A stretch of DNA of 64,000 bases from Notolepis coatsorum (taxonomy: Eukaryota > Chordata > Actinopteri > Aulopiformes > Paralepididae). The translations under genes were made by a program, and so were the position numbers. The notes under the pieces were generated by a model that made no database searches, was not told the origin of the DNA, and was given only the letters and a program-made list of their open reading frames with translations. This document shows, piece after piece, positions 42,599 through 52,997 of this stretch (position 1 is the stretch's first letter; every line of letters begins with the position of its first letter). The stretch lies in contig OZ020585.1 in NCBI GenBank assembly GCA_963971535.1, positions 159,952,211 through 160,016,210 of the forward strand. Reading direction: 5' to 3'.

Positions 42599-43914
42599 AC
42601 ACACACTGTTTCAACTCACCACCCCCGCATCATATTGTAGTCTAGTCTGTCTTCAAACTTCCACTCCTCTCGAAACTTGTTTATATTTGAATATCAACAT
42701 TATCTGTCCATCCTCAGTTTACTATAATATACTCCTGTCCTGAGTCCTGACTAGTGACTTCATCGTCTTTCCAAACGCACGCACACACACACAGGGAAGG
42801 GGAGAGAGTGCCCCCCCATTTCCCTTTCCCCAGTCCACACTGTGTCTGCTGGCTCTGCGCCTCTGCCTCTGATCAGGATTAGCTTGTTAGCTTGCTAACG
42901 TTGTAGTGATTGTAATGGTACATAAACGTTAATTTCGGGCGATGTGCGCATAAAGGAATGGCGACGGTGCAAAGCATGTAGATGCATTTGACCCGTTGCG
43001 AGAAAAAAAAAACACCACAGACTTATTTCGGGACGTGTAGGCGCACTGCTGTGTTAACGCAGCAGTGCGCACCAACCGACCAACGCGCTGCTCTGCTTGC
43101 AGAAGCACGGATAGGGCGGATATGACTCGTCGAGTTGTCACAAGAGTTTTTTCAAAATAAGAGTATCATATGCACCTGAACGTTGCTAGCTTTCGGAGCC
43201 TAGCTGGAGCTGCGCGTGGGCAGAAATGAGACCCGCTACAGGATTTTCAAAATAAGAGTATCTATATGAACCGAATCCCTATCGCACCAGTGCTATTGAA
43301 GTAAATCCATCCATCGCACAGACCGCTGTTGCTGTAGCACGTGTGATATATATGTCGCACTGTACAGCCCTGGGCCCGAGGGATGATATTTTGCGGCCCC
43401 CTACTTGACATCAAAGTTTAGTGTTAATGCGGCCCGCACGCAACTGTTTGCCGAGTCGTTGCGCGAGAGTTGGAAGTTTTATTTATTTTATCACTTGTAG
43501 GCTACCATAGCGCAGGCTCATGACAGCAACGTTACGTTAGTGACTTGGTTGAAACGTGATTCCGGAGTGATATCAAGTAAAGTGGAAGGCAAATGCATCC
43601 TCGCTATCTCCTCTGACTGCGAGCAGTGCTCTGCATGTCCGGCTGCACTGCCACTGTCTGTCTGTGTCTGTGTACGGGTCTGGTCCGATCACATTCAGCG
43701 TCCCGTCAGTGTTTTTCCCCCTCACCCACAGTCTGCGAATCAGATGCAGAGTAGGGGAGTAGGGCGGGTCTTCACGGACTGTATGTCGTCTCTCTCTTTC
43801 AGTCAGAGCAGAGTTGACAGCGCATCTACAGTAAACTCGCTCCCAGTTTTATCTCCGTGAGATAAATGTAGCTACTAGTAGCCTAGTTTCGCCAGCAGGC
43901 AGCCAGCAGAAAAA

Positions 43915-44280
43915 TATGGCATTTTCAAAGATGGTCAGTAAAAGAAAAGTCGACTGCAATTCCAAGGTGAATGGACTGGAAAATATGCGTTCATCCTGAG
44001 TCCCAGCACCAAACCAATGTGACTATATGCCAAGAAACGGTAGCTCTTGTGACGGGTGGCAATTTGAAAATAATGTATGACTGAAGTGATGGAGACCATG
44101 TTTGAAGGCAAACTAAAGCAAATCCCCCTCATATCGCACAGCAACCAGAATAACTGAAATACTGGCTGGTGATTTGATTAAACAGCTTTGTGATAGAATA
44201 AAAAAAAAATGCACAGTGCATTTTCATAGCTGTGGATGAGTCCACTGACACCACTGAGAAGCCTATGTTCTGAAGAACCA
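43915..44280 (+). pseudogene. hAT transposase remnant (GTF2IRD2/Charlie8-like)
   Basis: From ATG 43916 the frame reads MAFSKMVSKRKVD, then breaks up. Pieces resembling a BED-type finger (LSPSTKPMCLYAKKR-like after shifts) and later FIAVDESTDTTE are visible. The order, N-terminal SKRKVD then finger then VDESTD, is that of GTF2IRD2/FAM200-type hAT proteins. Several stops and shifts make it non-functional. Confidence 0.5.
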
Positions 44281-44589
44281 TTCATGTTCTGAAGAACTGT
44301 TCATGTTCTGAAATGTTATTGCTAAAGATTGAGAGGATTGGATCAGTTGTACTTTTTTTTTTAATACTTGAAACCCTTTTTTTGTGGAATATTTGATGCA
44401 GCCCAGCCTCACCCAGACTCTACCTCCAGCGGCCCCCAGGTAAATTGAGTTTGAGACCCCTGATTTAGACCGCCCGCCCCCGCCCGCCGTCATTTGACGT
44501 GAGCGAGCAGAGGCGGAGAGCCCACGCCGCAAGACACCACCCACCCAGAGAGACCGTCGGCCAGCCGACTGCCTCTCGCGGCAATAGTA

Positions 44590-46033
44590 TCCAGTTGCAC
44601 AGCCGGAGAGCAACGACCGCCAGTCACTTATTGACCTAAACTCCGGACTCAAAGAGGAGTTTAGAGACACTTTATCATGCCAAGAATGGCCAATAGAGAT
44701 CAGAAGAGACAAAGAAGCGGGAGATGGCCGCAAGACAAAGAAGAAACACAGGGGGAAGAGGAGCGGGATCAGATTAAGACTAAGAAGATCTGCTTACAGT
44801 CCGGCTATTCCATCTATCTTCCTGGCGAATGTACGTTCGCTAGAGAGTAAGATGGATGATTTACGAGCGCGGGTCCGATTCCAGCGAGAGATGAAGGACT
44901 GCAATATCCTGTGTTTCACGGAGACCTGGCTGAAACCAGTGACTCCCGATCACAGCATCTCTCCCTCCAACTCCTTCACCATCTTCAGAGCGGACCGTAC
45001 AGAAGCCTCCGGGAAGAGCATCGGCGGGGGTCTATGCCTGATGACCAACAACGGCTGGACTAGCCCCGGGGAGGTGAAGATTCTCTCCCGTTCATGCTCC
45101 CCCGATATGGAACACCTCACGATCCAATGTCGCCCGTTCCATCTTCCACGCGAGTTCACTGCAGTGATCATGACTGCAGTGTACATTCCCCCCCAGGCGA
45201 ACGTCGGCAGGGCGCTAGCGGAACTACACGACCATCTGAACACACACCAGATAAAGCATCCAGACGCGCCGATGATTGTAGCCGGGGATTTCAATCAGAC
45301 GAATCTGAAAAAAGTCATGCCGTCTTTCTTTCAGCACATCGTCTGCTCTACAAGGGGAGGAAATACACTCAACCACTGTTACACCCCGTTCAGAGCCGGA
45401 TACAAGGCTGTACCGGCCCCACCATTAGCGGGAGCGACGAACACGTCGGATCATGCCGCCATCTTGTTGGTCCCCGCATACAAACAGAGATCACGTGACG
45501 CCGTCGTGTCACGTGAGGTAAAAAAATGGGACGACCAATCAGAGGCCACGCTTCAGGACTCACTCGATGACGTCGACTGGGGAATGTTAGAGAGGAGCAC
45601 CAGTGACGTCAGCGAGTTCACAGACACTGTGGTGTCATTCATAACAACGCTGGCTGATAGTATTGTCCCCACAAAGAAGGCGAGGGTGTTCCCAAACCAG
45701 AAACCATGGGTGGACAGTACTATCAGAGCAGCCCTGAACTCTCGCACCACTGCTTATAACCTGGGCAGAGAGTCAGGAAACATGGAAGAGTACAAGACAA
45801 CAGTCTACACTCTGCGCAAGGCTGTTAAACTTGCTAAGAGGACGTATGCCGACAAGATGGAGGCACAAATGGCACAAAATGACACAAGAGGCTTATGGCA
45901 AGGACTGAGGGCTATAACTGACTACAAAGTCAGCGCCCCCTCAATGGGGAGCGACGACGCCTCCCTTGCGGACCAGCTCAACACCTTCTATGCGCGGTTT
46001 GGTGCAAACGGTGGCACTGCTAGCTCCGGCTAG
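44590..46033 (+). CDS. LINE apurinic-type endonuclease region
   Basis: The reading frame is open from about 44590. The first Met is 44852 (MDDLRARVRFQREMKDCN), but the conserved SIFLANVRSLESK just upstream shows the protein starts earlier. An ILCFTETWL motif, then IVAGDFNQ (about residue 145 from that Met) and TSDHAAILL are the glutamate, DFN and SDH landmarks of LINE endonucleases, which nick target DNA to prime reverse transcription. The C-terminal part is the linker to RT. The frame ends at a TAG (46031-46033), just before a poly-G stretch where the frame shifts to the RT frame. In the active element this was one ORF. Confidence 0.8.
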
Positions 46034-47493
46034 TGACATCACCGGTGCGCCGGCTGTTGTGGAGGGGGGGGGGGCATCCGCGGGGGGGCGGGGACACTCT
46101 CTCATTGACGGTACACAGTGTGAGAAGAGCATTTATGCAGGTGAACACCAAGAAGGCGGCTGGCCCAGATGGAATAACAGGACGCATACTCAAGTCCTGT
46201 GCTAACCAGCTAGCCCCTGTGTTCACCACCATATTTAATCAATCCCTGAAGGAGTCAGTGGTCCCTGCCTGCTTCAAGATGTCTACCATTATCCCGGTAC
46301 CAAAGAAACCCTCCCCAGCAGGTCTCAATGACTACAGACCGGTGGCACTCACCTCTGTGGCCATGAAATGTTTCGAGAGGCTGGTCAAGGATCACATTTG
46401 TGCCTCCCTCCCCAGCGATATGGACCCTATGCAATTTGCATACAGGCCAAACAGGTCCACTGACAATGCGGTCTCCCAAGTACTGCACAGCACCCTCTCT
46501 CACCTGGACCGTCAGAAGGGGGGCTATGTGAGACTGTTGTTCATTGACTACAGCTCAGCGTTCAACACCATAGTCCCCACCAGACTGGTGGACAAGCTGA
46601 TCGAGCTGGGTCTGGGCTCCGCTCTGAGCGCCTGGGTACTGCACTTTCTGAGTGAAAGACCCCAGGCGGTCAGGGTGGGGGGTCAGACCTCCAACACCAT
46701 CACCCTGAGCATCGGGTCCCCCCAGGGCTGTGTTCTGAGCCCCCTGCTGTACTCACTATACACACACGACTGTGTGGCCAAGTTCAGCTCCAACTCCATA
46801 GTGAAGTTCGCAGACGACACGGTGGTGGTGGGGCTGATCTCGGACAACGACGAGAAGGCCTACCGGGAGGAGGTTGAGGTACTGGAACGCTGGTGCCAGG
46901 ACAACAGCCTGCTCCTGAACATTGGTAAAACCAAGGAGCTGATTGTGGATTATAGGAGAGGACAGCAGGAAACACACACACCACTGATGATTAACAGGGC
47001 TACCGTGGACAGGGTGAGCAGCTTTAAGTACCTGGGGGTCCACATCTCAGAGGATCTGACATGGTCAACACACATAGACACAGTGGTAAAGAAGGCGAAG
47101 CAGCGCCTCTACCACCTGAGACAGTTAAGGAAGTTCAGAGTATCGGGGAAGATACTCCAGTCCTTCTACTCAGGAGCTGTAGAGAGCATCTTGACCGGAA
47201 ACACCACTGCCTGGTATGGAAACAGCACGGCACAGGACAAGAAGGCCCTACAGAGAGTGGTGCGCTCAGCCGAGCGTACCACGGGTATTGCACTACCTCC
47301 CCTGCAGGTTCTATACAACAAGAGGTGCAAATCCAGAGCCTGCAGAATAATGAAAGACCCCCACCACCCCAATAACAGCCTGTTCCAGCTGCTGAGGTCA
47401 GGCAGACGCCTGCGAACCCCAGCTACTAGGACAGAGAGGCTTAGGCTCAGCTTCTTCCCCCAGGCCATCAGAGCCTTGAACAATGAACATTGA
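46033..47493 (+). CDS. LINE reverse transcriptase region
   Basis: A 486-codon open frame; the real continuation from the endonuclease probably enters near 46080-46100, after the poly-G shift. Motifs in order: KKAAGPDGITG (about residue 41), YRPVALTS (101), FIDYSSAFNTI (170), GSPQGCVLSP (228), catalytic FADD (259-262), KTKELIVDY and FKYLGVHIS. It ends with SFFPQAIRALNNEH. This is the RT of the CR1/L2 group, which copies its own RNA at the nicked target. No internal stop. One frameshift separates it from the endonuclease, so this copy is nearly but not fully intact. Confidence 0.88.
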   Translation: MTSPVRRLLWRGGGHPRGGGDTLSLTVHSVRRAFMQVNTKKAAGPDGITGRILKSCANQLAPVFTTIFNQSLKESVVPACFKMSTIIPVPKKPSPAGLNDYRPVALTSVAMKCFERLVKDHICASLPSDMDPMQFAYRPNRSTDNAVSQVLHSTLSHLDRQKGGYVRLLFIDYSSAFNTIVPTRLVDKLIELGLGSALSAWVLHFLSERPQAVRVGGQTSNTITLSIGSPQGCVLSPLLYSLYTHDCVAKFSSNSIVKFADDTVVVGLISDNDEKAYREEVEVLERWCQDNSLLLNIGKTKELIVDYRRGQQETHTPLMINRATVDRVSSFKYLGVHISEDLTWSTHIDTVVKKAKQRLYHLRQLRKFRVSGKILQSFYSGAVESILTGNTTAWYGNSTAQDKKALQRVVRSAERTTGIALPPLQVLYNKRCKSRACRIMKDPHHPNNSLFQLLRSGRRLRTPATRTERLRLSFFPQAIRALNNEH

Positions 47494-48148
47494 GTGCCAC
47501 AGAACACTGAACTATCCACACACAAGCACACATGAGCACACACACACGACACGCACGCTGTGCACGCTCACACACTAGCAGCCACTTTAACACTTTAACA
47601 TGAGCGGGCACACACTCATGCCGCACACACCCACTTATGGCCAAAAGGAAAGGCCACTTTAAATTAGTATAACAAAAGTAACAGTGTATTGCACTACCAA
47701 AGCTACCTAGCATGTCCTATATGCTCTGTAAATAACTATGTACAGATACCGAGATGTCACACCATGTTACCTGTTACCTGTTTATTGCACAATGTTGTTT
47801 TATTGGATTCTATTATATGTTGTACCACTGTATTGCACATTGTTGCGGGCAAGACCACCCGCATTTCATTGTATACTTGTATGCCGTGACAAATAAAACT
47901 CTTGACTTGACTTGACACTGGCGGGGAAACTGCCACTCTCCTCCGGGCGCCGCTGAGGCTCACCTGCCTGCCACAAACGTGGAGCAGGCAAGCCCCACTA
48001 CGCCCGAGGAAGCCCGAATGTGAAGCGCCGGTGGAGGTCAGAATAATCCTCTAGACTCTCCGGTGGTGACGACATTATCCTTTCTTTCTCCCGTAAATTA
48101 GTGAGAGAGGGAAAAACAAAAGACAATGCCAACACAGCTCCTATAACC

Positions 48149-48556
48149 AGTGTTGGGCAAGTTACTTTAAAAAAGTAACTAGTTACAGTTACTAGTTACT
48201 TCTTCCAAAAAGTAACTAAATTACTTACTCAGTTACAAATTATAAAAGTAACTAGTTACTTCAGAAAGTAACTATTGCGTTACTTTCAAGATTTTTTTTT
48301 ACATAAACAACATACACAAATCTAAACTATTTTAATGTTGCTGTGGGACAAAGTGAGACTAGCCTCCAATCAAATGCCATGTGTAGGCTATGTAGATATT
48401 ATAATTACTATGTTTATATAGTGGATCATACAAATACAAACAGAATAGATGTTTTGGAACTTTTGATATGTATTGCCCCTCAACAGGCCACAACTGGGCA
48501 ACATTAAATTATGCTTGTTAAGCACTATACCAAAAATAAATAACAAATATATACTG
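48149..48556. mobile_element. Truncated hAT end in R1 copy B
   Basis: Starts CAGTGTTGGGCAAGTTAC and is full of AGTAACTAGTTAC words, a common fish hAT terminus. No matching right end (GCCCAACACTG) is found downstream. Related in style to 25351-25883. Confidence 0.6.
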
Positions 48557-48809
48557 ATTGATTGAACATTTTAATTAACAGTTTTCAGAATGGGTACAAT
48601 ACAGTATGGCTCAATACACACAATTGTTAAGGGGATGCAGACCAGAGAGACTTTCGTCTTGTTTACATCAGGGTCCCCCATTTTCAATTCATGACATTTA
48701 TGACGAAAGTCTTTCTCTGGTCTGCATCCCCTTAACAATTGTATTGAGCTGTACTGTACTGTACCCATTCTGCAATCTGTTAATAAACTTTTCAATCAAT
48801 CAATCAATG
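48557..48809. repeat. Head-to-head pair of S copies (S6 minus, S7 plus)
   Basis: The minus-strand S copy (48557-48680) meets a plus-strand copy (48681-48809) at their 5' ends, so (TGATTGAT)n starts and (CAATCAAT)n ends the unit. The arms are ~110 bp and pair along nearly all their length, giving a large palindrome. Confidence 0.85.
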
Positions 48810-49520
48810 ACATACACAACATACAGATATAAGAATCTAATCGAATCATCTAAACTAATCTAATCATTACATTTAAGACATGCATGACATACAGATATAT
48901 ATATATATCTCTGAGCAGCTGAAGCCTGTGCTATTAAACCAGGAAGTGCAGCACTGTTGATAAGGCTGTCAGCACTGCAGTATAGCCACTCAGTGCCCTG
49001 CGCTGCAAAGAGTGAACACTGAACACAAAACGCTCAAGGACCCGCGGTCTCATGTTGACAATTGTGTTGTTCGTTGGATTCGTTTTTGAGCTCAAAACGT
49101 ACACTACACGGACCGCGGTCTCATGCTGACTGATCACTGATCAGTGATCGCTTGTATCGCGCTGTCAGACAGATGCACAGATAATATTTACATTTAGAAT
49201 ACCTTGTTGAATGCATCCAGTGAAATTAACACATCAATGCATCCTTTTAGTGTAAAAAGTATGCATAATGTTGTAGTAATTCCATGACAAGAGATATGTA
49301 ATGTTAGTTACCTGAAATTATGTCTTTTTTGGGGGGGGGGGGGGGGGGGCCTGCATATACCAGTATTGGTTGATAATGGTATCGGAAATTTAAATTAAGA
49401 GTTGGACAATATCGGTAAAAAAGCCAATATCGAATATCCCTAATCAGAACAGGTGCTGCAGCCATACGGTACAGCAGAAAACGTGCTGCAAACAGTGTGT
49501 GCTCTCCACAAGTCAGCAAT
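48810..49520. other. Unassigned, with poly-G run
   Basis: (AT)n near 48896-48909, a TGATCACTGATCAGTGATC palindrome at 49130-49148 and about 22 G near 49329-49350. CCGCGGTCTCATG occurs twice (49041, 49113). No gene supported. Confidence 0.5.
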
Positions 49521-50243
49521 GTAAACCCTGTAGTGAGCAACACAGAACAGTGGTATTATCTCAATGTAAAACCCTGTAGTGAGCAACACAGAACAGTGTT
49601 ATTATCTCAATGTAAAACCCTGTAGTGAGCAACACAGAACAGTGTTATTATCTCAATGTAAAACCCTGTAGTGAGCAACACAGAACAGTGTTATTATCTC
49701 AATGTAAAACCCTGTAGTGAGCAACACAGAACAGTGTTATTATCTCAATGTAAAACCCTGTAGTGAGCAACACAGAACAGTGTTATTATCTCAATGTAAA
49801 ACCCTGTAGTGAGCAACACAGAACAGTGTTATTATCTCAATGTAAAACCCTGTAGTGACTGAGCAACACAGAACAGTGTTATTATCTCAATGTAAAACCC
49901 TGTAGTGAGCAACACAGAACAGTGTTATTATCTCAATGTAAAACCCTGTAGTGAGCAACACAGAACAGTGTTATTATCTCAATGTAAAACCCTGTAGTGA
50001 GCAACACAGAACAGTGTTATTATCTCAATGTAAAACCCTGTAGTGAGCAACACAGAACAGTGTTATTATCTCAATGTAAAACCCTGTAGTGAGCAACACA
50101 GAACAGTGTTATTATCTCAATGTAAAACCCTGTAGTGAGCAACACAGAACAGTGTTATTATCTCAATGTAAAACCCTGTAGTGAGCAACACAGAACAGTG
50201 TTATTATCTCAATGTAAAACCCTGTAGTGAGCAACACAGAACA
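49521..50243 (+). repeat. 46-bp satellite-like array (~16 copies)
   Basis: A 46-bp unit (GTAAAACCCTGTAGTGAGCA...ATTATCTCAAT) is repeated about 16 times with almost no variation. One copy has a 4-bp insertion (GTGACTGAGC, near 49856) and the first unit carries GTGGTATT. A CRISPR is excluded: there are no unique spacers. Confidence 0.97.
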
Positions 50244-50624
50244 CAGCTGCCTTATTATCGCAGGTAGAGGAAAATGAAAAAAATGAGGGGGGGGGGGGGG
50301 GGGATAGGCAAGGCTTAAGAGGGATGCAAAGTTTTCAAAGGTCAAGAATGAATCAAACTCATTACCTGTGGAAGAGAAGGATTATTCCTGGTTGCTGCTA
50401 AACCGCTTTAGCAGAGTTTTTAACCTCTGTTTTTCTTTTGAGAGCACTGAAGACTCCCAGAAGAGCAGATGTCCCTTCTGTTTAGAGCAGGATAAGTGAG
50501 TCATAACGCTGCTCCTGGACCTGCTGGAGACACAAACAACAAGAACAACAACAAAATACAAATCCAAATACATTTTTTAATTTTTTTTAAACATACGTCT
50601 TACCAACATTAAACGTGTTAAACA
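50244..50624. other. Unassigned, with poly-G run
   Basis: About 17 G at 50287-50303; otherwise no supported feature. Confidence 0.5.
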
Positions 50625-50880
50625 TTAACTCATTCAGCGCCAATCACAGAAAAAGTTGTGTTAACTCGCCATCGCTTGAGCGCCAATCACGAGAAAAGTC
50701 GGGTTTTAATCGCTATTTCTTTTATTCGCTATATCCATAAATTTTTCATCCATCCAGCCTGATGTTATCATTGGGAATGGGTCTGAGCTCGCAAAAGGCC
50801 AATACCGCCGCCTAACACCTTGCGGCCGGTATTGCACATCATTGAAATCCCTCTGTGTTGGGCTGTGCATTGGTCTAAGA

Positions 50881-51789
50881 CAGGGGTCGGCAACCTGCGG
50901 CCTCGAGGCCGCATGCGGCTCTTTAGCCAATCAGATGCGGCTCCCTGGCCAAAAAAAAAAAAAAAAAAAAAAAAAAAATGTTTAACTTTTTTTTTTTTTT
51001 TCTTATTTTGGAGATCGCTGTCATACTGTGACACTGAAATGAAAAAATATTTCATCAACTAAGATATTTAGTCAACAAAAGGCTTACCTGTATGCCTGAT
51101 ATGTGGTGCGAAATTTGCGAACAATGAAAAATTAACTTTTTATTTGATAGATTTTCCACCAATAAGGGAAGGACTCTAATAGAGCTGCATAGTTCAGGGT
51201 TTTATTTCAAAGTAGGTCTACAGATGCCAGTGTTTTTTCTCCTTTTCTGTGTTTTATTTCAAAGTAGGTCTACACATGGTATTCTTTTTTCAAAGTGGAC
51301 TACTTTCTATTTTATAAATGTTCCACAAATAAGGGAAGGACTCAAATATACCTGAATAGTTCAGGGTTTTATTTCAAAGTCGGTCTACAGACGCCAGTGT
51401 TTTGTCTCCTCTTCTGTGTTTTATTAAAAAATAGGTCTACACAGCCAGTATTTTTTCTCCTCTTCATAAGAGTTTGAGGTTTTCCTTTGTTATAACAGGT
51501 AAAAACAGCAATTAAAAAGTCAAAATCTTTCTTTTTGTTGCTTTATAATCCCATTAATGCAACAAACTGTGTGCTATAAGTATAAAGTATAATAAATCGC
51601 AAATTACTTTGGGTATGCAATTGTCAGGCGTTTTATGGTAAATGTGGGGTATGCTTGGGGATATATAAAACGTTATACACTGTGTTATCTTCATTTTAAG
51701 GGTAAATAGGTTGTGCGGCTCCCTGAGCATTTTATTTTGTGGGACGGGGGAAAAGTGGCTCTATTGCTAGTAAAGGTTGCTGACCCCTG
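50881..51789. mobile_element. hAT element (909 bp) in D2
   Basis: Ends CAGGGGTCGGCAACCTGCGG / AAGGTTGCTGACCCCTG with perfect TSDs GTCTAAGA (50873-50880, 51790-51797). The interior has poly-A/poly-T runs (50949-51001) and three diverged copies of a block with AAGGGAAGGACTC, GTTTTATTTCAAAGT and GGTCTACA. The translated pieces CEICEQ and GRTLIEL hint at old transposase. Confidence 0.92.
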
Positions 51790-51929
51790 GTCTAAGAAGT
51801 CCGGTCCAGGTTTTCCTTCTTGAATCTTGGGCAAGGGGAGTGGTTATTACACATTGACTGGGGACACTGTGCACTATGGATCCATGTGTTTTGGCTGAGA
51901 AACGTTGGAAAGGCGATCGCGGGCGACAA

Positions 51930-52096
51930 CATAGACCGCTGCACTAAGAGGTGAATTCACTCCTGGGTACCGTATCTATGCGTCTATTAACCCTGTTATG
52001 GGGAAGTGAGTTTAACTCGCAGCCCGCTTACTGCCAGTCACTTCTCAACACACGCCTTTATCGTGACTGTGGATATACTCACGGACCTCCGTTACA
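51930..52096 (-). repeat. Third copy of the TRIM LTR (partial)
   Basis: Matches 14198-14361, including the A-box side (CACTAAGAGGTGAATTCAC), GGGGAAGTGAGTTTA and the terminal ATATACTCACGG..ACCTCCGTTACA. The 3' LTR half with the B-box is missing. Confidence 0.7.
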
Positions 52097-52323
52097 TATA
52101 CTCATATTCACCACGGTATAAAACGGAAGTGTATGAAAAATTATCTGTTTTTTGCATGTTGACTGGAAGAAACTCACTGACAATCGACGTGTTTATTAGA
52201 TCCATAGCTATAATATTTAATATAGTTTTAGCACTCGCAAACACGGCATTCTCCCCATTGCATTACAGCGCTGGCCTTCTTACCACAAGGTAAACAGCAA
52301 CCTCTAGGCGGCCAATGAGTTAA

Positions 52324-52579
52324 ACACGTCTGAAATGTATCTAAGCGGAGATTCTCCACATGACATTGCACCAAACACATTGCACCACACTTGCTAATTA
52401 TTTCTGGACTTTAATCGTAGGACTGTCGTGTTCAGAGAGCCCTGCCCAGTTTCCTAGTCAGAACATTCTGGAAACCATTCAGAAAGCCACGCCGGCTAGG
52501 GAGAGAAAATCCTGCTTACCAGCCACAGAGGCCTGTAGCATCAGTAGCATCCACTTTATCCAGTAAACACTGCCACACT
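52324..52579. other. Unassigned stretch
   Basis: No supported feature. Confidence 0.4.
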
Positions 52580-52728
52580 ACCAAAGGGTTAACCCTTTCA
52601 CTGCAACAATACAGAAGGTTAACCCTTTCACTGCCACATGACAAAGGGTTAACCCTTGCACAACCACACTACAGACAGTTAACCCTTTCACTACCACACT
52701 ACAGACGGAACCGTGAAAGGGTTAATAA
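52580..52728. repeat. TTAA-punctuated 30-bp array
   Basis: TTAA at exact 30-bp intervals separates units CCCTTTCACTGC...AAGG (26 bp), three complete. The last unit folds at CAGACGGAACCGTG and ends GTGAAAGGG-TTAA. Same family as 18010 and 55214. Confidence 0.8.
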
Positions 52729-52997
52729 ACTGGGCAAAACAATTCTATTCGCAAATGTATCCACATCTTTTTCACTTTTTTAATTAGACATTCAAACATT
52801 CCAACGATGAGGAACACATTTCTGTGTGCGTTCTTCGCCCAAACCGCATTAGAAAATGAGCCGTTTATCCAGAGACGCTTATAGAAACGCTAAACATTTG
52901 GACCAAAAAACTGATAAATGTGTGCAGCTCTCGTCGCGGTTAGCGCTGCTAATTCCTCATGTAACTGCAGCAGGAGCCTGATCTGAGGCATGCAGCC
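52729..52997. other. Unassigned stretch
   Basis: No supported feature. Confidence 0.4.

Larger units (their letters stand above)
42054..44462 (+). mobile_element. hAT element with decayed GTF2IRD2/ZBED-type transposase
   Basis: Ends CAGGGGTCTCAAACTC / GTTTGAGACCCCTG with TSDs GTTTAGAC (42046-42053) and ATTTAGAC (44463-44470), 7 of 8 matching. An S copy (42464-42598) and two near-identical TTTTCAAAATAAGAGTATC words (43150, 43241) lie inside. GCGGCCC-rich subterminal blocks occur at both ends. Confidence 0.85.
44471..47923 (+). mobile_element. Nearly intact CR1/L2-superfamily LINE
   Basis: Contains an endonuclease frame, a reverse transcriptase frame and a 3' UTR ending ATAAAACTCTTGACTTGACTT, i.e. 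a (CTTGA)n tail. R1 sequence resumes directly after it. The 5' boundary is uncertain: it may begin right after the hAT TSD or a little later. No TSD was established. Rex1/Babar- or L2-like is the likely group, but this was not confirmed by alignment. Confidence 0.75.
32516..48148 (+). mobile_element. R1 copy B, split by four insertions
   Basis: R1 pieces are 32516-34714, 38810-39391, 40501-42053 and about 47924-48148, roughly 4.6 kb in total. The splits are a gypsy, a hAT, another hAT and a LINE. The left ~200 bp are a diverged reverse complement of the right end of copy C (9640-9811). The 3' end is truncated at a hAT end near 48149. The frames inside are short and unmatched. A tRNA-like GGGACTCGAACCC word sits at 41767, with a diverged counterpart in copy C near 9093. 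The class is unknown; long inverted termini favour a DNA transposon. Confidence 0.6.
50625..52323 (-). mobile_element. Family D element D2 with TTAA flanks
   Basis: Bounded by TTAA at 50625-50628 and 52320-52323. The inner ends CTCATTCAGCGCC and (reverse complement) CTCATTGGCCGCC are partly inverted. Its left part is the reverse complement of D1 near 21325-21420 (TTTATGGATATAGCGAATAAA) and its right part matches D3 at 60450-60560 (AAAAACAGATAATTTTT, CCGTTTTATACC). It contains a hAT and a TRIM LTR. TTAA boundaries suggest piggyBac, but no transposase is seen. Confidence 0.55.

Noticed and set aside
49521..50243. CRISPR array
   Set aside because: Units are contiguous with no unique spacers, and the context is a vertebrate genome.
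52006..52293. 95-codon frame resembling 60359-60541 (minus)
   Set aside because: Similarity (LSVFCMLT-like) comes from both lying in family D repeats in opposite orientation; the frames are broken and not a protein family.
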